Assembly: GCF_002162135.1 (NCBI RefSeq)
Contig: NZ_CP021382.1
Coordinates: forward strand, 3,036,001 to 3,100,000
Length of the DNA stretch: 64,000 nucleotides
Direction of reading: 5' to 3'
DNA from: Cellvibrio sp. PSBB006
Lineage (GTDB): Bacteria; Pseudomonadota; Gammaproteobacteria; Pseudomonadales; Cellvibrionaceae
A model generated the notes under the pieces. The model ran no database searches and had not been told where the DNA came from. It saw only the letters and a list, made by a program, of their open reading frames with translations. The stretch's first letter is position 1; the number at the start of each line of letters is the position of its first letter. This document shows, in pieces, positions 36,848 to 47,449 of this stretch. Both the position numbers and the translations under genes were made by a program.

Positions 36848-38218
36848 ATGCACAATACTGTGATGATCGACGTTGTGGGTTTAACGCGCGCATTGATTGG
36901 CGAGCACACACCTAACCTGCAGCGTTTTTTAGATGGGCATAGCAACACAAATATCGAACCGGTAATTCCCGCCGTCACCTGCACGGCGCAATCCACTTAC
37001 CTCACCGGTAAGCTGCCCCGTGAACATGGCATTGTGGGTAATGGCTGGTATTTTCGCGAGCTGAACGAAGTCTGGTTGTGGCGACAAAGCAATAAGTTGG
37101 TGGAAGCGCCCAAGGTCTGGCATATGGCCAAGGCGCGCGACCCCTCGTTCACCTGCGCCAATACGTTCTGGTGGTACGCCATGGCCACCGACGCCGACAT
37201 CACGTTGACGCCGCGACCGTTATATCTGGCTGATGGCCGCAAGTTGCCCGACTGCTACAGCTATCCCCTGGATGTTCGCGAAGCGCTGGAAACCAAACTG
37301 GGCAAATTCCCGCTGTTCCAGTTCTGGGGGCCCGCGACGCATATTAAATCCAGCGAATGGATTGCCGATGCGGCCATCTATGTGGAAGAACATTATCAAC
37401 CGAGTTTGCAATTGGTGTATCTGCCACACCTGGATTATTGTTTGCAGCGTGTGGGCCCTGAAGGCGATATCGCTCAGGACTTGCGCGATATCGATCGCGT
37501 GGTAGGAAAATTGTTGGATTTTTTTCAGCAGCGCGGACATCGGATATTGTTGTTATCTGAATACGGGATTATGCCTGTGTCCAATCCAGTTCATCCCAAC
37601 CGCATCCTGCGCGACGCGGGCATGCTCTCGTTAAAGGTCGATCTCGGGTGTGAATATCTCGACTATGCCAGTTGTACCGCTTTTGCGGTGAGCGATCATC
37701 AGATTTGCCACGTGTATGTGCAACAGCCAGAGAAAATTTCTGAGATTAAAGCACTATTTGAAAACCAGCCAGGTATTGCGCGTGTGCTTGATGACGAAGG
37801 CAAACGTGAATTGGGCCTTGATCATCCGCGCTCCGGTGAATTGGTGTTGTTGGCGGAAGAGAATTCCTGGTTTACCTATTATTATTGGAAGGAAGAAGCA
37901 CGCGCACCGGACTTTGCCCGATGCGTGGAGATTCATAAAAAGCCGGGTTACGATCCCTGTGAATTATTTCTGGACCCGCGCCTGCGCTTTCCGAAATTAT
38001 CGGTTGGCGCGCGCATCGCAAAAAAATTAGCCGGATTCCGTTATGTGATGGATGTGATTGCTACCGACCCTTATCTGGTCAAAGGGCAACATGGCGTATC
38101 CTCATCATCACCTCATGCCCAACCGGTGTTGATCAGCAATTACGGTAAAAACATGCCCGAGAGAATTGCAGCAACGGATGTGTGTGAATTAATCCTGCAA
38201 CACCTTTTTGAAGAATAG
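36848..38218 (+). CDS. eboF: EboF, alkaline phosphatase/nucleotide pyrophosphatase-like protein
   Basis: A 456-residue alkaline-phosphatase-superfamily phosphodiesterase. The catalytic Thr region is PAVTCTAQSTYLTGKLPREHG, with metal ligands likely in MIDVVGLTR (Asp), YLPHLDYCLQ (Asp/His), LSEYGIM (Glu in place of the more usual Asp) and KGQHGVSSSS (His). There is no obvious signal peptide, so it should act in the cytoplasm on a phosphorylated or nucleotide-linked intermediate. Spacing of three bases from eboE and eight to eboC indicates one operon. Confidence 0.86.
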   Translation: MHNTVMIDVVGLTRALIGEHTPNLQRFLDGHSNTNIEPVIPAVTCTAQSTYLTGKLPREHGIVGNGWYFRELNEVWLWRQSNKLVEAPKVWHMAKARDPSFTCANTFWWYAMATDADITLTPRPLYLADGRKLPDCYSYPLDVREALETKLGKFPLFQFWGPATHIKSSEWIADAAIYVEEHYQPSLQLVYLPHLDYCLQRVGPEGDIAQDLRDIDRVVGKLLDFFQQRGHRILLLSEYGIMPVSNPVHPNRILRDAGMLSLKVDLGCEYLDYASCTAFAVSDHQICHVYVQQPEKISEIKALFENQPGIARVLDDEGKRELGLDHPRSGELVLLAEENSWFTYYYWKEEARAPDFARCVEIHKKPGYDPCELFLDPRLRFPKLSVGARIAKKLAGFRYVMDVIATDPYLVKGQHGVSSSSPHAQPVLISNYGKNMPERIAATDVCELILQHLFEE

Positions 38219-38226
38219 AGTTCACC

Positions 38227-38940
38227 ATGCTAAAAACTTTTCTTACCCTGTGCCGCGTCAGTAATTTGCCGACAGTATGGATGAACGTGCTCACAGCCGC
38301 GCTACTGGTTAGCCAGGCAGCGAGCTTATCCCTCGACCCTGTGGTTGTTGTATTACTGATGGTCTCACTCTCGCTGTTTTACATGGGCGGCATGAGCTTC
38401 AATGATTATTCGGATCGCCATTGGGATGCCCAGCATCAAACCTTTCGCCCGATTCCCGCCGGAAAAATCCACGCCTCGACCGCGCTGATCATTTCTCTCG
38501 CGCTGTTCGCCACAGCCCAACTACTGTTGTTATTTGCACCGCAAACTGGTGGCTTTTACATGGGCTTACTATTGCTCCTGGCCATCGTTATTTACGATGT
38601 TATTCACAAGGCGACGCCGCTCAGCGTGATTGTAATGGCATCAGCACGGCTATTGGTTTTTGTGGTAACGGCACGTGCTCTGGCGGGTGATTGGTTTGTG
38701 GTGATCTGGATTGCTGGTGGGCTGCAGTTTATTTATACATTACTAGTGACGGTAGTCGCACGTTATGAACATCGGCGTCAACAGAATTACAGCATCCCGT
38801 TGATCCCATTAATGATTGCCGGCATGGCCATCCTGGATGGGTTGGTTCTCGCAGTTCTGGTAAATCCCTGGTGGATTTTCGTCGGCCTCTTGGCCGCCGC
38901 CATGACTCGATTCGGGCAGAAATATGTGAGAGGGGATTGA
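38227..38940 (+). CDS. eboC: EboC, UbiA-family prenyltransferase
   Basis: A 237-residue membrane protein with seven or eight helices. The first Asp-rich motif NDYSDRHWDAQ (about residues 58-68) and the second region VIYDVIHKATP (about 121-131) are those of UbiA-type prenyltransferases, which join a polyprenyl chain to an acceptor. In the ebo pathway it is thought to create a lipid-linked metabolite at the inner membrane. It is last in the operon here, giving the order A-B-D-E-F-C. A strong bidirectional terminator follows. Confidence 0.87.
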   Translation: MLKTFLTLCRVSNLPTVWMNVLTAALLVSQAASLSLDPVVVVLLMVSLSLFYMGGMSFNDYSDRHWDAQHQTFRPIPAGKIHASTALIISLALFATAQLLLLFAPQTGGFYMGLLLLLAIVIYDVIHKATPLSVIVMASARLLVFVVTARALAGDWFVVIWIAGGLQFIYTLLVTVVARYEHRRQQNYSIPLIPLMIAGMAILDGLVLAVLVNPWWIFVGLLAAAMTRFGQKYVRGD

Positions 38941-38947
38941 ATAAATA

Positions 38948-38981
38948 AAAACGCCAGAAGTAATTGCTTCTGGCGTTTTTT
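38948..38981. terminator. Bidirectional intrinsic terminator between eboC and potD
   Basis: Ten-base arms ACGCCAGAAG (38951-38960) and CTTCTGGCGT (38967-38976) with a six-base loop. T-runs flank it on both strands (T-run to the right, A-run to the left), and it lies between convergent genes. Confidence 0.92.
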
Positions 38982-38989
38982 TGGAGAGC

Positions 38990-40066
38990 TTATTGACCGG
39001 CTTTTAACATCTGCCAGTATTTTTCATACACCAGCACCGTATCGCCCAGATCCTGATGGAAACTGCCGCGATCGATATCGGCCTTATCGGGAAATACAAT
39101 CTTGTTATTGCGCAGCTCTTCATCCAGTAACGCAATGGCAGGAATATTCGGCGCCGCGTAACCCAATTCCTCGATCGCCGCTTTACCGCTCTCTGCACGC
39201 AACATAAAGTCGATAAATTTGTGCGCATTCTCTACATTAGCTGCGCCCTTGGGAATCACAAAACTGTCGACCCACAATACCGCACCCTCTTCCGGATAAA
39301 TGTAAGTCAGGTTCGGTAATTCTTCCTGGGCCATATAGGCTTCACCATTCCAGATCGCACCAATGCTCACTTCACCTTTAATCAAGGGTGATTTCGGCGA
39401 GTCGGAGTTGATCATCTTGATGCTCGGCCACAGCTCTTTTAATTTTTCGTAAGCTGCACGAATTTCTTCTTCGTTGGTGGTGTTATTTTCAAAACCCGCT
39501 ACACGCAACCCCACGTAAAAATTATCGCGCACATCGTCCATCACCATCAGTTTGCCGGCGTATTCTGGTTTCCACAGGTCAGCCCATTTGGTGATCTGGC
39601 TCGCGTCTACTTCATCACCGTTGACGGCAATGGAGGTGCTGCCCCACAAGTAAGGCACGCTGTAACTGTTGTCCGGATCGTAAGGCTTGTTCAACAGGGA
39701 GGGGTCGAGGTTGGCGTAATTGCTGAGTAATTCTTTGTTGATCGGTTGAATCAAACCTTCTTTGCGCATCTTCTCCACGTAGAAGGTGGAGGGAACCGCA
39801 AGGTCGTAACCCTTGCCGTCCAATAATTTCAGTTTGGAATACATGGCTTCATTACTTTCGTAAGTCGCGTATTCCACTTGAATGCCGGTTTCTTTGGTGA
39901 AAGCCTGCAATACATCTTCAGGGATATATTCGGTCCAGTTGTAGATGACGACTTTTTCGTCGGACTTTGGTGCTGCATCAGCCGTGCTGGCCTCGCTGTC
40001 GGATTTATCGCTACAACCGCTGAGTATCCAGGCTACGGCGATGGCAAATGCCCACATTTTTTTCAT
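38990..40066 (-). CDS. potD: Polyamine ABC transporter substrate-binding lipoprotein
   Basis: A 358-residue extracytoplasmic solute-binding protein of the PotD/PotF family, opening with a lipobox LSGC (about residue 17). Ligand-binding motifs include VIYNWTEYIP, YDLAVPSTFYVEKM, VPYLWGSTSIAVN and WVDSFVIPKGA. The start at 40066 is set by the signal peptide and GAGGAACGCT ribosome site. It binds spermidine or putrescine and delivers it to the membrane complex encoded just upstream. The gene order potA-potB-potC-potD (leftward) is the standard one. Whether spermidine or putrescine is preferred cannot be read here. Confidence 0.9.
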   Translation of the reverse strand: MKKMWAFAIAVAWILSGCSDKSDSEASTADAAPKSDEKVVIYNWTEYIPEDVLQAFTKETGIQVEYATYESNEAMYSKLKLLDGKGYDLAVPSTFYVEKMRKEGLIQPINKELLSNYANLDPSLLNKPYDPDNSYSVPYLWGSTSIAVNGDEVDASQITKWADLWKPEYAGKLMVMDDVRDNFYVGLRVAGFENNTTNEEEIRAAYEKLKELWPSIKMINSDSPKSPLIKGEVSIGAIWNGEAYMAQEELPNLTYIYPEEGAVLWVDSFVIPKGAANVENAHKFIDFMLRAESGKAAIEELGYAAPNIPAIALLDEELRNNKIVFPDKADIDRGSFHQDLGDTVLVYEKYWQMLKAGQ

Positions 40067-40067
40067 C

Positions 40068-40835
40068 TTAGCGTTCCTCACGTAAAAGAAGTTGGGAAAT
40101 GATGACCAATACCAGGGACACAACCAACAGGAGTGTCGAGATGGCATTTACCTCCGGTGAAACACCGACGCGCACCATGGAATATACCTTGAGCGGTAAT
40201 ATTTCATAGCCGGGGCCGGTGACAAATGCGCTCACAATAACGTCATCTAATGACAGCGTGAAGCTTAATAACCATCCTGATGCCACGGCGGGAACAGCCA
40301 GCGGCAGAATAATTTTCCAGAAGATGCGGCTTTCGGAAGCACCGAGATCGCGCGCCGCTTCCAGCATCTTGACATCAAAGCCGCGTAAACGCGAATACAC
40401 GGCAATAATCACAAAGGGCAAACAAAAGGTGATGTGCGCTAACAGCAACGAAATAAAACCTAATTCAATCCCGATAGCGATAAAGATAATCAGCAGCGAA
40501 ATCGCCATCACAATATCCGGCGTCAGCATACTGATAAACACCATGGATGATAAAGCTGCTTTACCACGGAATTGATAGCGATAAAGTGCCACCGCACCCA
40601 GGGTGCCAATGATGGTGGCGACAGTGGCTGCCACAACGGCAATGGTCAATGAATGCGTGGCAGCGGTCATTAAACTCTCATTGCCCAGTAATCGTTCATA
40701 CCATTTCAGGGTAAAGCCCTGCCAACTGGTGCCGTAACGCGACCCGTTGAACGAGTTCACCACCAACACACCAATCGGCAGATAGATAAAAAATAAAATC
40801 AGGCCCAAATAGCCGAATCTAAAAGTCCGAGTCAT
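40068..40835 (-). CDS. potC: Polyamine ABC transporter permease PotC
   Basis: A 255-residue inner-membrane permease with six helices. The EAA loop motif is present around LEAARDLGASESRIFWKIILPLAVPA, which docks the ATPase. The start at 40835 follows a GGGAGG ribosome site; the frame runs further upstream into potB. It overlaps the end of potB by 17 bases, and potD starts one base after its stop. Confidence 0.92.
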   Translation of the reverse strand: MTRTFRFGYLGLILFFIYLPIGVLVVNSFNGSRYGTSWQGFTLKWYERLLGNESLMTAATHSLTIAVVAATVATIIGTLGAVALYRYQFRGKAALSSMVFISMLTPDIVMAISLLIIFIAIGIELGFISLLLAHITFCLPFVIIAVYSRLRGFDVKMLEAARDLGASESRIFWKIILPLAVPAVASGWLLSFTLSLDDVIVSAFVTGPGYEILPLKVYSMVRVGVSPEVNAISTLLLVVSLVLVIISQLLLREER

Positions 40836-41688
40836 TGATGCCTCCCTGACGACTAACGAACTTCGCCGCGCGGAAATACAACCACAGCATGAAGCCGAGC
40901 AAGACAATCAACAACACACTCAGGGCCGAACCAAACGGCCAGTCGCGCGTATTGAGGAATTGGGTTTTGATGACGTTGCCGAGCAATAAATTTTTCCCGC
41001 CGAGCAGGTCTGAAATGTAGAACATGCCCATTGCCGGTAATAGCACCATCAGGCAGCCGGCCACGATGCCGGGTGAGGTTAAAGGCACGGTAATACGCCA
41101 GAAACGATGGAAAGCACCTGCACCCAAATCCTTCGCCGCGTGCAATAGACGCACGTCGAGTTTTTCCAGCGCAGAGAATAACGGCAGCACCATAAAAGGC
41201 AGCAGGATGTAACTCAGCCCGAGTACCACCGCAAATTTGGTGTACAGGAGTTGTAGCGGCTTTTCAATCAAACCCAGGCCCAGCAACAGGTTATTGATCA
41301 ACCCTTTGTTACCGAGGATAAATTGCAGCGCGTAGGTTCTCACCAGAGAGTTGGTCCAGAACGGCAGGATGACCAGAAACAACAGAATCGGTTGCCAACG
41401 CTTCGGTAGTTGCGCGATGCACATGGCAAAGGGATAACCTATCAACAGGCACACCACCATCGCCAGCAATGACATGCCCAGCGAATCCAGCAGCACCTGC
41501 AGATAGAGGATATCCAGGGTGCGAACGTAGTTCTCCACGTTGAGTGGCAAGGCGACTGTGTCGACGGTATCGCGGGTCAGGACGCTGGTAATCAATACCA
41601 GCACATTGGGCATGAAGACAAACAGCACCAGCCAAACCGTGATAAGGCCGATGGCCCAAAAACGAAACTGATTAATGTGATGCTTCAT
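40819..41688 (-). CDS. potB: Polyamine ABC transporter permease PotB
   Basis: A 289-residue inner-membrane permease with six helices, first helix at about residues 12-32. The EAA loop is in [23 protein letters not shown]. It forms the heteromeric channel with PotC. It overlaps potA by 17 bases and potC by 17 bases, consistent with one tightly coupled operon. Confidence 0.92.
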   Translation of the reverse strand: MKHHINQFRFWAIGLITVWLVLFVFMPNVLVLITSVLTRDTVDTVALPLNVENYVRTLDILYLQVLLDSLGMSLLAMVVCLLIGYPFAMCIAQLPKRWQPILLFLVILPFWTNSLVRTYALQFILGNKGLINNLLLGLGLIEKPLQLLYTKFAVVLGLSYILLPFMVLPLFSALEKLDVRLLHAAKDLGAGAFHRFWRITVPLTSPGIVAGCLMVLLPAMGMFYISDLLGGKNLLLGNVIKTQFLNTRDWPFGSALSVLLIVLLGFMLWLYFRAAKFVSRQGGINDSDF

Positions 41689-42778
41689 AGGGCAACACCA
41701 CTTCCCAACCCGGCACCCATTTCACGGCGACGCTTTGGTTCAGACTGTAATCGAAAGACGGATCATCTTCGTCAAAAAATTCGCTGGTCATCAGCTCTGC
41801 GCCGGATGGCAAACGAATAATCGAGTCGAGGGTTTTACCTTTGTAGTTACGCTCAACAATCTTGCCTGTCAGTGTCTGGCTGGTGTGCGCATCTTCCAGA
41901 TACTCCACGCGCAGATCTTCCGGACGCAACAATACATTTACCTTGTCACCCACCTTGAAGCTGTGCTCCGCGTGCAGCGTCCACTGCATACCTTCCACTT
42001 TGACTTCGTATTCATGGTTGCCGTCGACGGCAATGATTTCGCCATCCAGTTGATTGATCTCACCAATAAATTTCGCCACAAATAAATTGGCGGGTTGTTC
42101 GTAAATTTCGCGCGGCGTGCCCAACTGTTGTACCTTGCCTTTATGCATGACAACCACGCGATCCGACATCGACAAGGCTTCTTCCTGGTCGTGGGTAACG
42201 TACACAAAGGTGATACCTAATTTGCGTTGCAGGCGTTTCAATTCCACTTGCATCTGTTGACGCAGCTTGTAATCCAGTGCGCTGAGGGATTCATCGAGGA
42301 GCAGTAACTTCGGTCGATTCACCACCGCCCGCGCAATGGCGACGCGTTGTTGCTGACCACCGGACAACTGATTCGGTTTACGCTGGGCAAAATCGCCCAG
42401 ACGAACCATCTCCAGCGCTTCTATCACACGCGGCCTGATGTCCGCTTTCGGCACCTTGCTCATCTTCAACCCGAAGGCGACGTTGTCGAACACCGTCATA
42501 TGCGGGAACAGTGCGTAGCTCTGGAACACCGTGTTAACCGGGCGTTTTTCCGCCGGGATGTTACTGATCTCCTGGCCTGCCAGATGGATTTCACCGACGT
42601 CTGCATCTTCCAGACCGGCGATCATGCGCAACACGGTGGTTTTACCGCAGCCCGACGGCCCCAACAGAGTAAAGAACTCACCATCGAAGATCGTCAAATC
42701 AAAATTATCCAGCACGCGGTTGTCGCCATAGGTTTTCGACAACTGTTTTAGTATCAGCAGGGGACGCGGTTCATTCAC
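41672..42778 (-). CDS. potA: Polyamine ABC transporter ATP-binding protein
   Basis: A 368-residue ATPase that powers polyamine import. Visible are Walker [10 protein letters not shown], signature LSGGQQQR, Walker B LLLLDES, the switch His in VTHDQEEA, and a C-terminal TOBE-like regulatory domain (about 270-360). The Walker B motif reads DES rather than the common DEP. First gene of the leftward operon. Confidence 0.94.
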   Translation of the reverse strand: MNEPRPLLILKQLSKTYGDNRVLDNFDLTIFDGEFFTLLGPSGCGKTTVLRMIAGLEDADVGEIHLAGQEISNIPAEKRPVNTVFQSYALFPHMTVFDNVAFGLKMSKVPKADIRPRVIEALEMVRLGDFAQRKPNQLSGGQQQRVAIARAVVNRPKLLLLDESLSALDYKLRQQMQVELKRLQRKLGITFVYVTHDQEEALSMSDRVVVMHKGKVQQLGTPREIYEQPANLFVAKFIGEINQLDGEIIAVDGNHEYEVKVEGMQWTLHAEHSFKVGDKVNVLLRPEDLRVEYLEDAHTSQTLTGKIVERNYKGKTLDSIIRLPSGAELMTSEFFDEDDPSFDYSLNQSVAVKWVPGWEVVLPYEASH

Positions 42779-43180
42779 CGTGACAGTGCTCCTCTTATGT
42801 AACGTGTTTGCCGTTAGGGTCGTAGCCGTGAATCAGTTACTCACGACGGTCAGCCACTGTAAAGCGGATAACCCAGAGAAACAAACGGCCAGCCGAGAGG
42901 AGTTGACCGGGGACGGTCAGGGACTCGTTGCTGGGCGCGGATGCCGCTGGTTTACTCACGAAATTTTTACCGTCTCTTGCGTAGCTGTTCGCTGGTAAAC
43001 CTTGCAACGATTTAAGGATGCGGGACACTGGCCATAGGCAAAAGACGGCACATTTTACTCATAGCCCCCCCTAAAAATCCAGCGTCCCTCCGCGCAAAAA
43101 TCACACAATGGCAGGCGCGCCCCGGTTAGCCGGACAACCGGGATCAAAGGCGGAATATCGATTGAAAAAGGGGCGCGATA
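42779..43180. other. Intergenic region upstream of the polyamine operon
   Basis: About 400 bases with no supported gene on either strand. The promoter of the leftward potABCD operon should lie here. No confident promoter or operator was identified. Confidence 0.4.
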
Positions 43181-43215
43181 AAAACAACTTGGCCCCGCTA
43201 TTCGCGAGGCCAAAG
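43181..43215 (-). terminator. Intrinsic terminator of the sutA-like gene
   Basis: On the minus strand the arms CTTTGGCCTCGC and GCGGGGCCAAG pair around a five-base loop, followed by a T-rich tract (TTGTTTTTAT). It is 30 bases downstream of the SutA-like stop codon. Confidence 0.75.
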
Positions 43216-43244
43216 CATGACAGTTCCTATGCAGGTGCTCGCCA

Positions 43245-43547
43245 TTAAATGGGGCGGCCACCATAATCCGGGCTGGGTTTTTTTGGTGGATCTGAAGTTA
43301 CATTGGGCGGAACTTCACTGATCTTGCCGCCGCGCGCTAAAAACGCTGCAACCTGATCATCGATTTCATCGCGTATACGCTGACGGGAAGCGATACTGAA
43401 ATCTTCGATGACTTCAACACTGGCAGCCTTGCTACTGGATGAAAAACTGGCTTCATCACTATCAAGGGCATCAACGTCCTCATCATCCTCTTCGTCCTCG
43501 ATGGGCTCATCAACATCTTCATCGTTAAGGGGTTCATCAGTAGCCAT
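43245..43547 (-). CDS. sutA: SutA-like acidic RNA polymerase-associated regulator
   Basis: A 100-residue protein. The N-terminal half is extremely acidic (Asp/Glu runs, residues 4-35) and probably disordered. A short helical core (RQRIRDEIDDQVAAFLARGG, about 58-77) is followed by a C-terminal tail ending DPPKKPSPDYGGRPI. This composition and tail match SutA of Pseudomonas, a small protein that binds RNA polymerase and supports transcription during slow growth, as I recall it. The start at 43547 has an AGGTGAC ribosome site; the frame extends 14 codons upstream. The neighbourhood with amtB, glnK and yifB also resembles that of Pseudomonas sutA. Confidence 0.78.
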   Translation of the reverse strand: MATDEPLNDEDVDEPIEDEEDDEDVDALDSDEASFSSSSKAASVEVIEDFSIASRQRIRDEIDDQVAAFLARGGKISEVPPNVTSDPPKKPSPDYGGRPI

Positions 43548-43875
43548 ATTGTCACCTGGAATCTCGAACTGTTGGAGGCACGAAGCCATACCGGTTTTTC
43601 GGCTGGTCGTTCGCTTCGCCTAATTTATAGCGCAGGCCTGTTTAAACGTCATGCGAAGTGGCTGCTTTTTTTTAGGCTTTTTTTATCTTACCTATCAAAA
43701 AGTGGAAATAATTTGGTTATTAACCACCCACAAGCCGCTCTTCTCGGCCGGCATCTCTCGTCCCGCCAGCGCACATAGCGCAGCGGGAGCAACAAAAAAT
43801 GAGTGAATTGTGTACATGACGTTTCAGCCACAGGGACAAAGACAGGAAACCGGAATATTTTTTCCCCAAGCTGCG

Positions 43876-43881
43876 TATAAT
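43876..43881 (+). promoter_or_regulatory. Candidate -10 box
   Basis: A perfect TATAAT lies 32 bases before a possible small open frame (43913) and about 135 bases before the membrane protein start at 44016. No clear -35 box is found at the right spacing. Confidence 0.35.
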
Positions 43882-43912
43882 TTGCGGCAGGTTACACAAC
43901 AGTGTGGGGATT

Positions 43913-44050
43913 ATGTCAGGCAGTTCTTCTTACACCTGTGGTATTGAGACGTTTGATCCGCAAGGCCGGACCGTTATATCCATGCACGGGTCGACTCATT
44001 TTTCGGGCTATTCTAATGAATGTGAAACCGCTATTGAAATACTTTCCTGA
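43913..44050 (+). CDS. Possible 45-residue leader or small protein
   Basis: An ATG preceded by GGGGATT (good ribosome-site spacing) opens a 45-codon frame ending TGA at 44048-44050. The product would be hydrophilic, with two Cys and many Ser/Thr, and no recognisable domain. It overlaps the first 35 bases of the downstream membrane-protein gene in another frame, so it could be a coupled leader peptide. It is supported only by the TATAAT box and ribosome site; it may be chance. Confidence 0.25.
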   Translation: MSGSSSYTCGIETFDPQGRTVISMHGSTHFSGYSNECETAIEILS

Positions 44051-44360
44051 AATTCATCACCTACCCCAGGACGCCCAGCTTCGCTTGCTGCAAAGCGCTC
44101 ACGAGCAGGCGTTTGTTGCACAGAATAAATTGCGCATCTGGCGCAATAACCTGATGAGTTTTGTTGTGTTAATTCTGGCTTGTGTCGTCGTGATTGCCGT
44201 TATCGGTCCCTGGCTGAGCTTGCAGGCCAGCACCACCGGCGTGCTGCTGATGCTGATCGTTTTCCCGGTATTTTTATTTGTGCAGCAGCGCCGCTACCTG
44301 GCGAGCTTACGCCCCCTGGTGCGTCAACTTGCACATCAAAACCTTGATAAGCAGACATAA
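44016..44360 (+). CDS. Two-helix membrane protein, function unknown
   Basis: A 114-residue protein with an amphipathic N-terminus and two adjoining membrane helices (about 46-66 and 70-90), then a basic cytoplasmic tail. The start at 44016 is the first ATG with a sensible protein; its ribosome site is weak, and an upstream in-frame GTG at 43902 exists. I do not recognise the family. It lies between sutA and glnK, converging on glnK at a bidirectional terminator. Confidence 0.6.
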   Translation: MNVKPLLKYFPEIHHLPQDAQLRLLQSAHEQAFVAQNKLRIWRNNLMSFVVLILACVVVIAVIGPWLSLQASTTGVLLMLIVFPVFLFVQQRRYLASLRPLVRQLAHQNLDKQT

Positions 44361-44404
44361 AAAAGCAGCGCACCCAGAGGGAAACGCTGCCGGAGACATC
44401 CGTG

Positions 44405-44440
44405 ACAAAAAAGCCGTCGCAATGACGGCTTTTATTTTTT
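44405..44440. terminator. Bidirectional intrinsic terminator
   Basis: Ten-base arms AAAAGCCGTC (44409-44418) and GACGGCTTTT (44424-44433) with a five-base loop. T-runs follow on both strands, between the small membrane protein gene and glnK. Confidence 0.9.
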
Positions 44441-44446
44441 GAGACC

Positions 44447-44824
<378 letters not shown>

Positions 44825-45016
44825 TTATCGCCTGGCTTTTTTATTCATCTGATTGGCCACAGCCGTTGGGCTGAGAACCCGTAAACGTCAGTGAAGTTCC
44901 GTTACGATACACGCAACGCCTGTGAAAATCATCTGTCCACCAGGAGCAAGTTTACTGCAAGATTACGGCTTTGCTATCCATCGCCCGATATTTACCGGGC
45001 GATGGGCCAGAGAGTC

Positions 45017-46282
45017 TTACTTGTGCGTAAACTCAGGATAGGCTTCCATACCACACTCAGCGATATCCACACCTTCGAACTCTTCTTCTTCGGATACACG
45101 GATACCGATAACCAGCTTGATGATGAACCAGACAACGAAGCTGGCAATAAATACCCATGCAAAGATAACCGCAGCACCGATAAGTTGACCCAGGAAGGTG
45201 GTGCCTTCAGAGGTGAAGGGTACAACGAGCAATCCGAACAGACCAACTACGCCATGCACCGAAATGGCACCTACCGGGTCGTCGATCTTCAGCTTGTCCA
45301 ACCCGATGATCGAGAAGACAACAATGATGCCCGCAACGATTCCGATTATGGTTGCAGCCATAGCGCTGGGCGAGTCAGGGCTCGCAGTGATAGCAACAAG
45401 GCCAGCCAAAGCACCATTCAGGGCCATGGTTAAATCTGCTTTGCCAAACAGGATACGAGCAACCATCAAAGCACCAACCAGACCGCCGGCAGCTGCTGCG
45501 TTGGTATTCAGGAACACCATCGCCACAGCGTTGGCATTTCCGATATCGCCAAGTTTCAATACGGAGCCACCATTGAAGCCGAACCAGCCCATCCACAGGA
45601 TGAAAGTTCCCAAGGTAGCCAGGGGCAGGTTAGCACCGGTGATCGCGTGCACTTCGCCGTTGGGGCCGTATTTGCCTTTTCGAGCTCCCAAAAGGATTAC
45701 ACCTGCCAATGCCGCCGTGGCGCCAGCGAGGTGAACGATTCCCGAGCCCGCGAAGTCCTTGAAGCCAAACTGGTCATCGAGGTTCAAGCCGAATTTGCCT
45801 TCCGCACCCCAGGTCCAGGAGCCTTCCATCGGATAGATGAAGCCGGTCATGACCACAGCGAACAGCAGGAATGCCCAGAGCTTCATGCGCTCAGCTACTG
45901 CACCAGATACGATTGACATGGCGGTAGCTACGAAGACCACCTGAAAGAAGAAGTCAGATGCGGAAGAGTAGATCGCGCCACCGGTGAAACCGCCCTCTCG
46001 CTCGGCGAACTCGCCAAGCTTGGCAGTTACATCAACCTCCTGAATACCGGTCAGGAAGACATCGCCACCGTACATGATCGCGTAACCACACACCATGTAC
46101 ATGATGCACGCTATCGCATACAGCGCGACGTTTTTAGTCAAAATTTCAGTGGTGTTCTTGGCGCGTACCAAGCCTGATTCCAACATAGCGAAGCCAGCGG
46201 CCATCCACATAACCAGTGCGCCGCACACCAGGAAGTAAAAGGTGTCCATGGCGTACTGAAGATGATAAATATTCTCTTCCAT
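45017..46282 (-). CDS. amtB: Ammonium transporter AmtB
   Basis: A 421-residue membrane channel with 11 predicted helices and no obvious cleaved signal peptide. The entry and pore segments FAMLESGLVRAKN and SGIVHLAGATAALAG (pore His) match the family, as does the second pore His in SVHGVVGLFG. It imports ammonium into the cytoplasm under nitrogen limitation and is blocked by unmodified PII. It is flanked by two PII genes on the same strand. The short cytoplasmic C-terminal tail (about residues 385-421) contains the acidic SEEEEFEG segment. Confidence 0.95.
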   Translation of the reverse strand: MEENIYHLQYAMDTFYFLVCGALVMWMAAGFAMLESGLVRAKNTTEILTKNVALYAIACIMYMVCGYAIMYGGDVFLTGIQEVDVTAKLGEFAEREGGFTGGAIYSSASDFFFQVVFVATAMSIVSGAVAERMKLWAFLLFAVVMTGFIYPMEGSWTWGAEGKFGLNLDDQFGFKDFAGSGIVHLAGATAALAGVILLGARKGKYGPNGEVHAITGANLPLATLGTFILWMGWFGFNGGSVLKLGDIGNANAVAMVFLNTNAAAAGGLVGALMVARILFGKADLTMALNGALAGLVAITASPDSPSAMAATIIGIVAGIIVVFSIIGLDKLKIDDPVGAISVHGVVGLFGLLVVPFTSEGTTFLGQLIGAAVIFAWVFIASFVVWFIIKLVIGIRVSEEEEFEGVDIAECGMEAYPEFTHK

Positions 46283-46313
46283 TGCTCATTCCCCGATCTT
46301 AAAGTTGTTAAAT

Positions 46314-47127
<814 letters not shown>

Positions 47128-47373
47128 ATGATGATTACCGACTTCGCCCAGCGCCTGTTACAGGAGTTACAGAAAAATCTGCCCCAGATTTCCGCACTCT
47201 TACCCAAACGCGAACTCCACCTTGCCCTCCAATCGGCCCTGAGTCGGCTGGATCTGGTCACACGAGAGGAGTTCGATGCACAACAAGCTGTCCTGGCACG
47301 TACACGCGAGAAGCTGGAACAGTTGGAGGAAACTCTGGCAAGCCTCGAAGCCAGGGCAAGCGACAAACCATAG
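47128..47373 (+). CDS. ubiK: UbiK accessory factor (YqiC family)
   Basis: An 81-residue protein of the YqiC/UbiK family. An amphipathic N-terminus (MMITDFAQRLLQELQKNLP) is followed by LVTREEFDAQQAVLARTREKL, which forms a C-terminal coiled coil. UbiK assists the ubiquinone-biosynthesis complex under aerobic conditions and can bind membranes. A second ATG at 47131 may be the true start. It precedes yifB, the arrangement seen in Pseudomonas. Confidence 0.88.
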   Translation: MMITDFAQRLLQELQKNLPQISALLPKRELHLALQSALSRLDLVTREEFDAQQAVLARTREKLEQLEETLASLEARASDKP

Positions 47374-47449
47374 TGCGCCGAGCTGAGCCATTTCATTCGC
47401 TAGCCGGTTTGTTTATAGTGCACAGCTCTTTTGTTCGACATCGCAAGGA

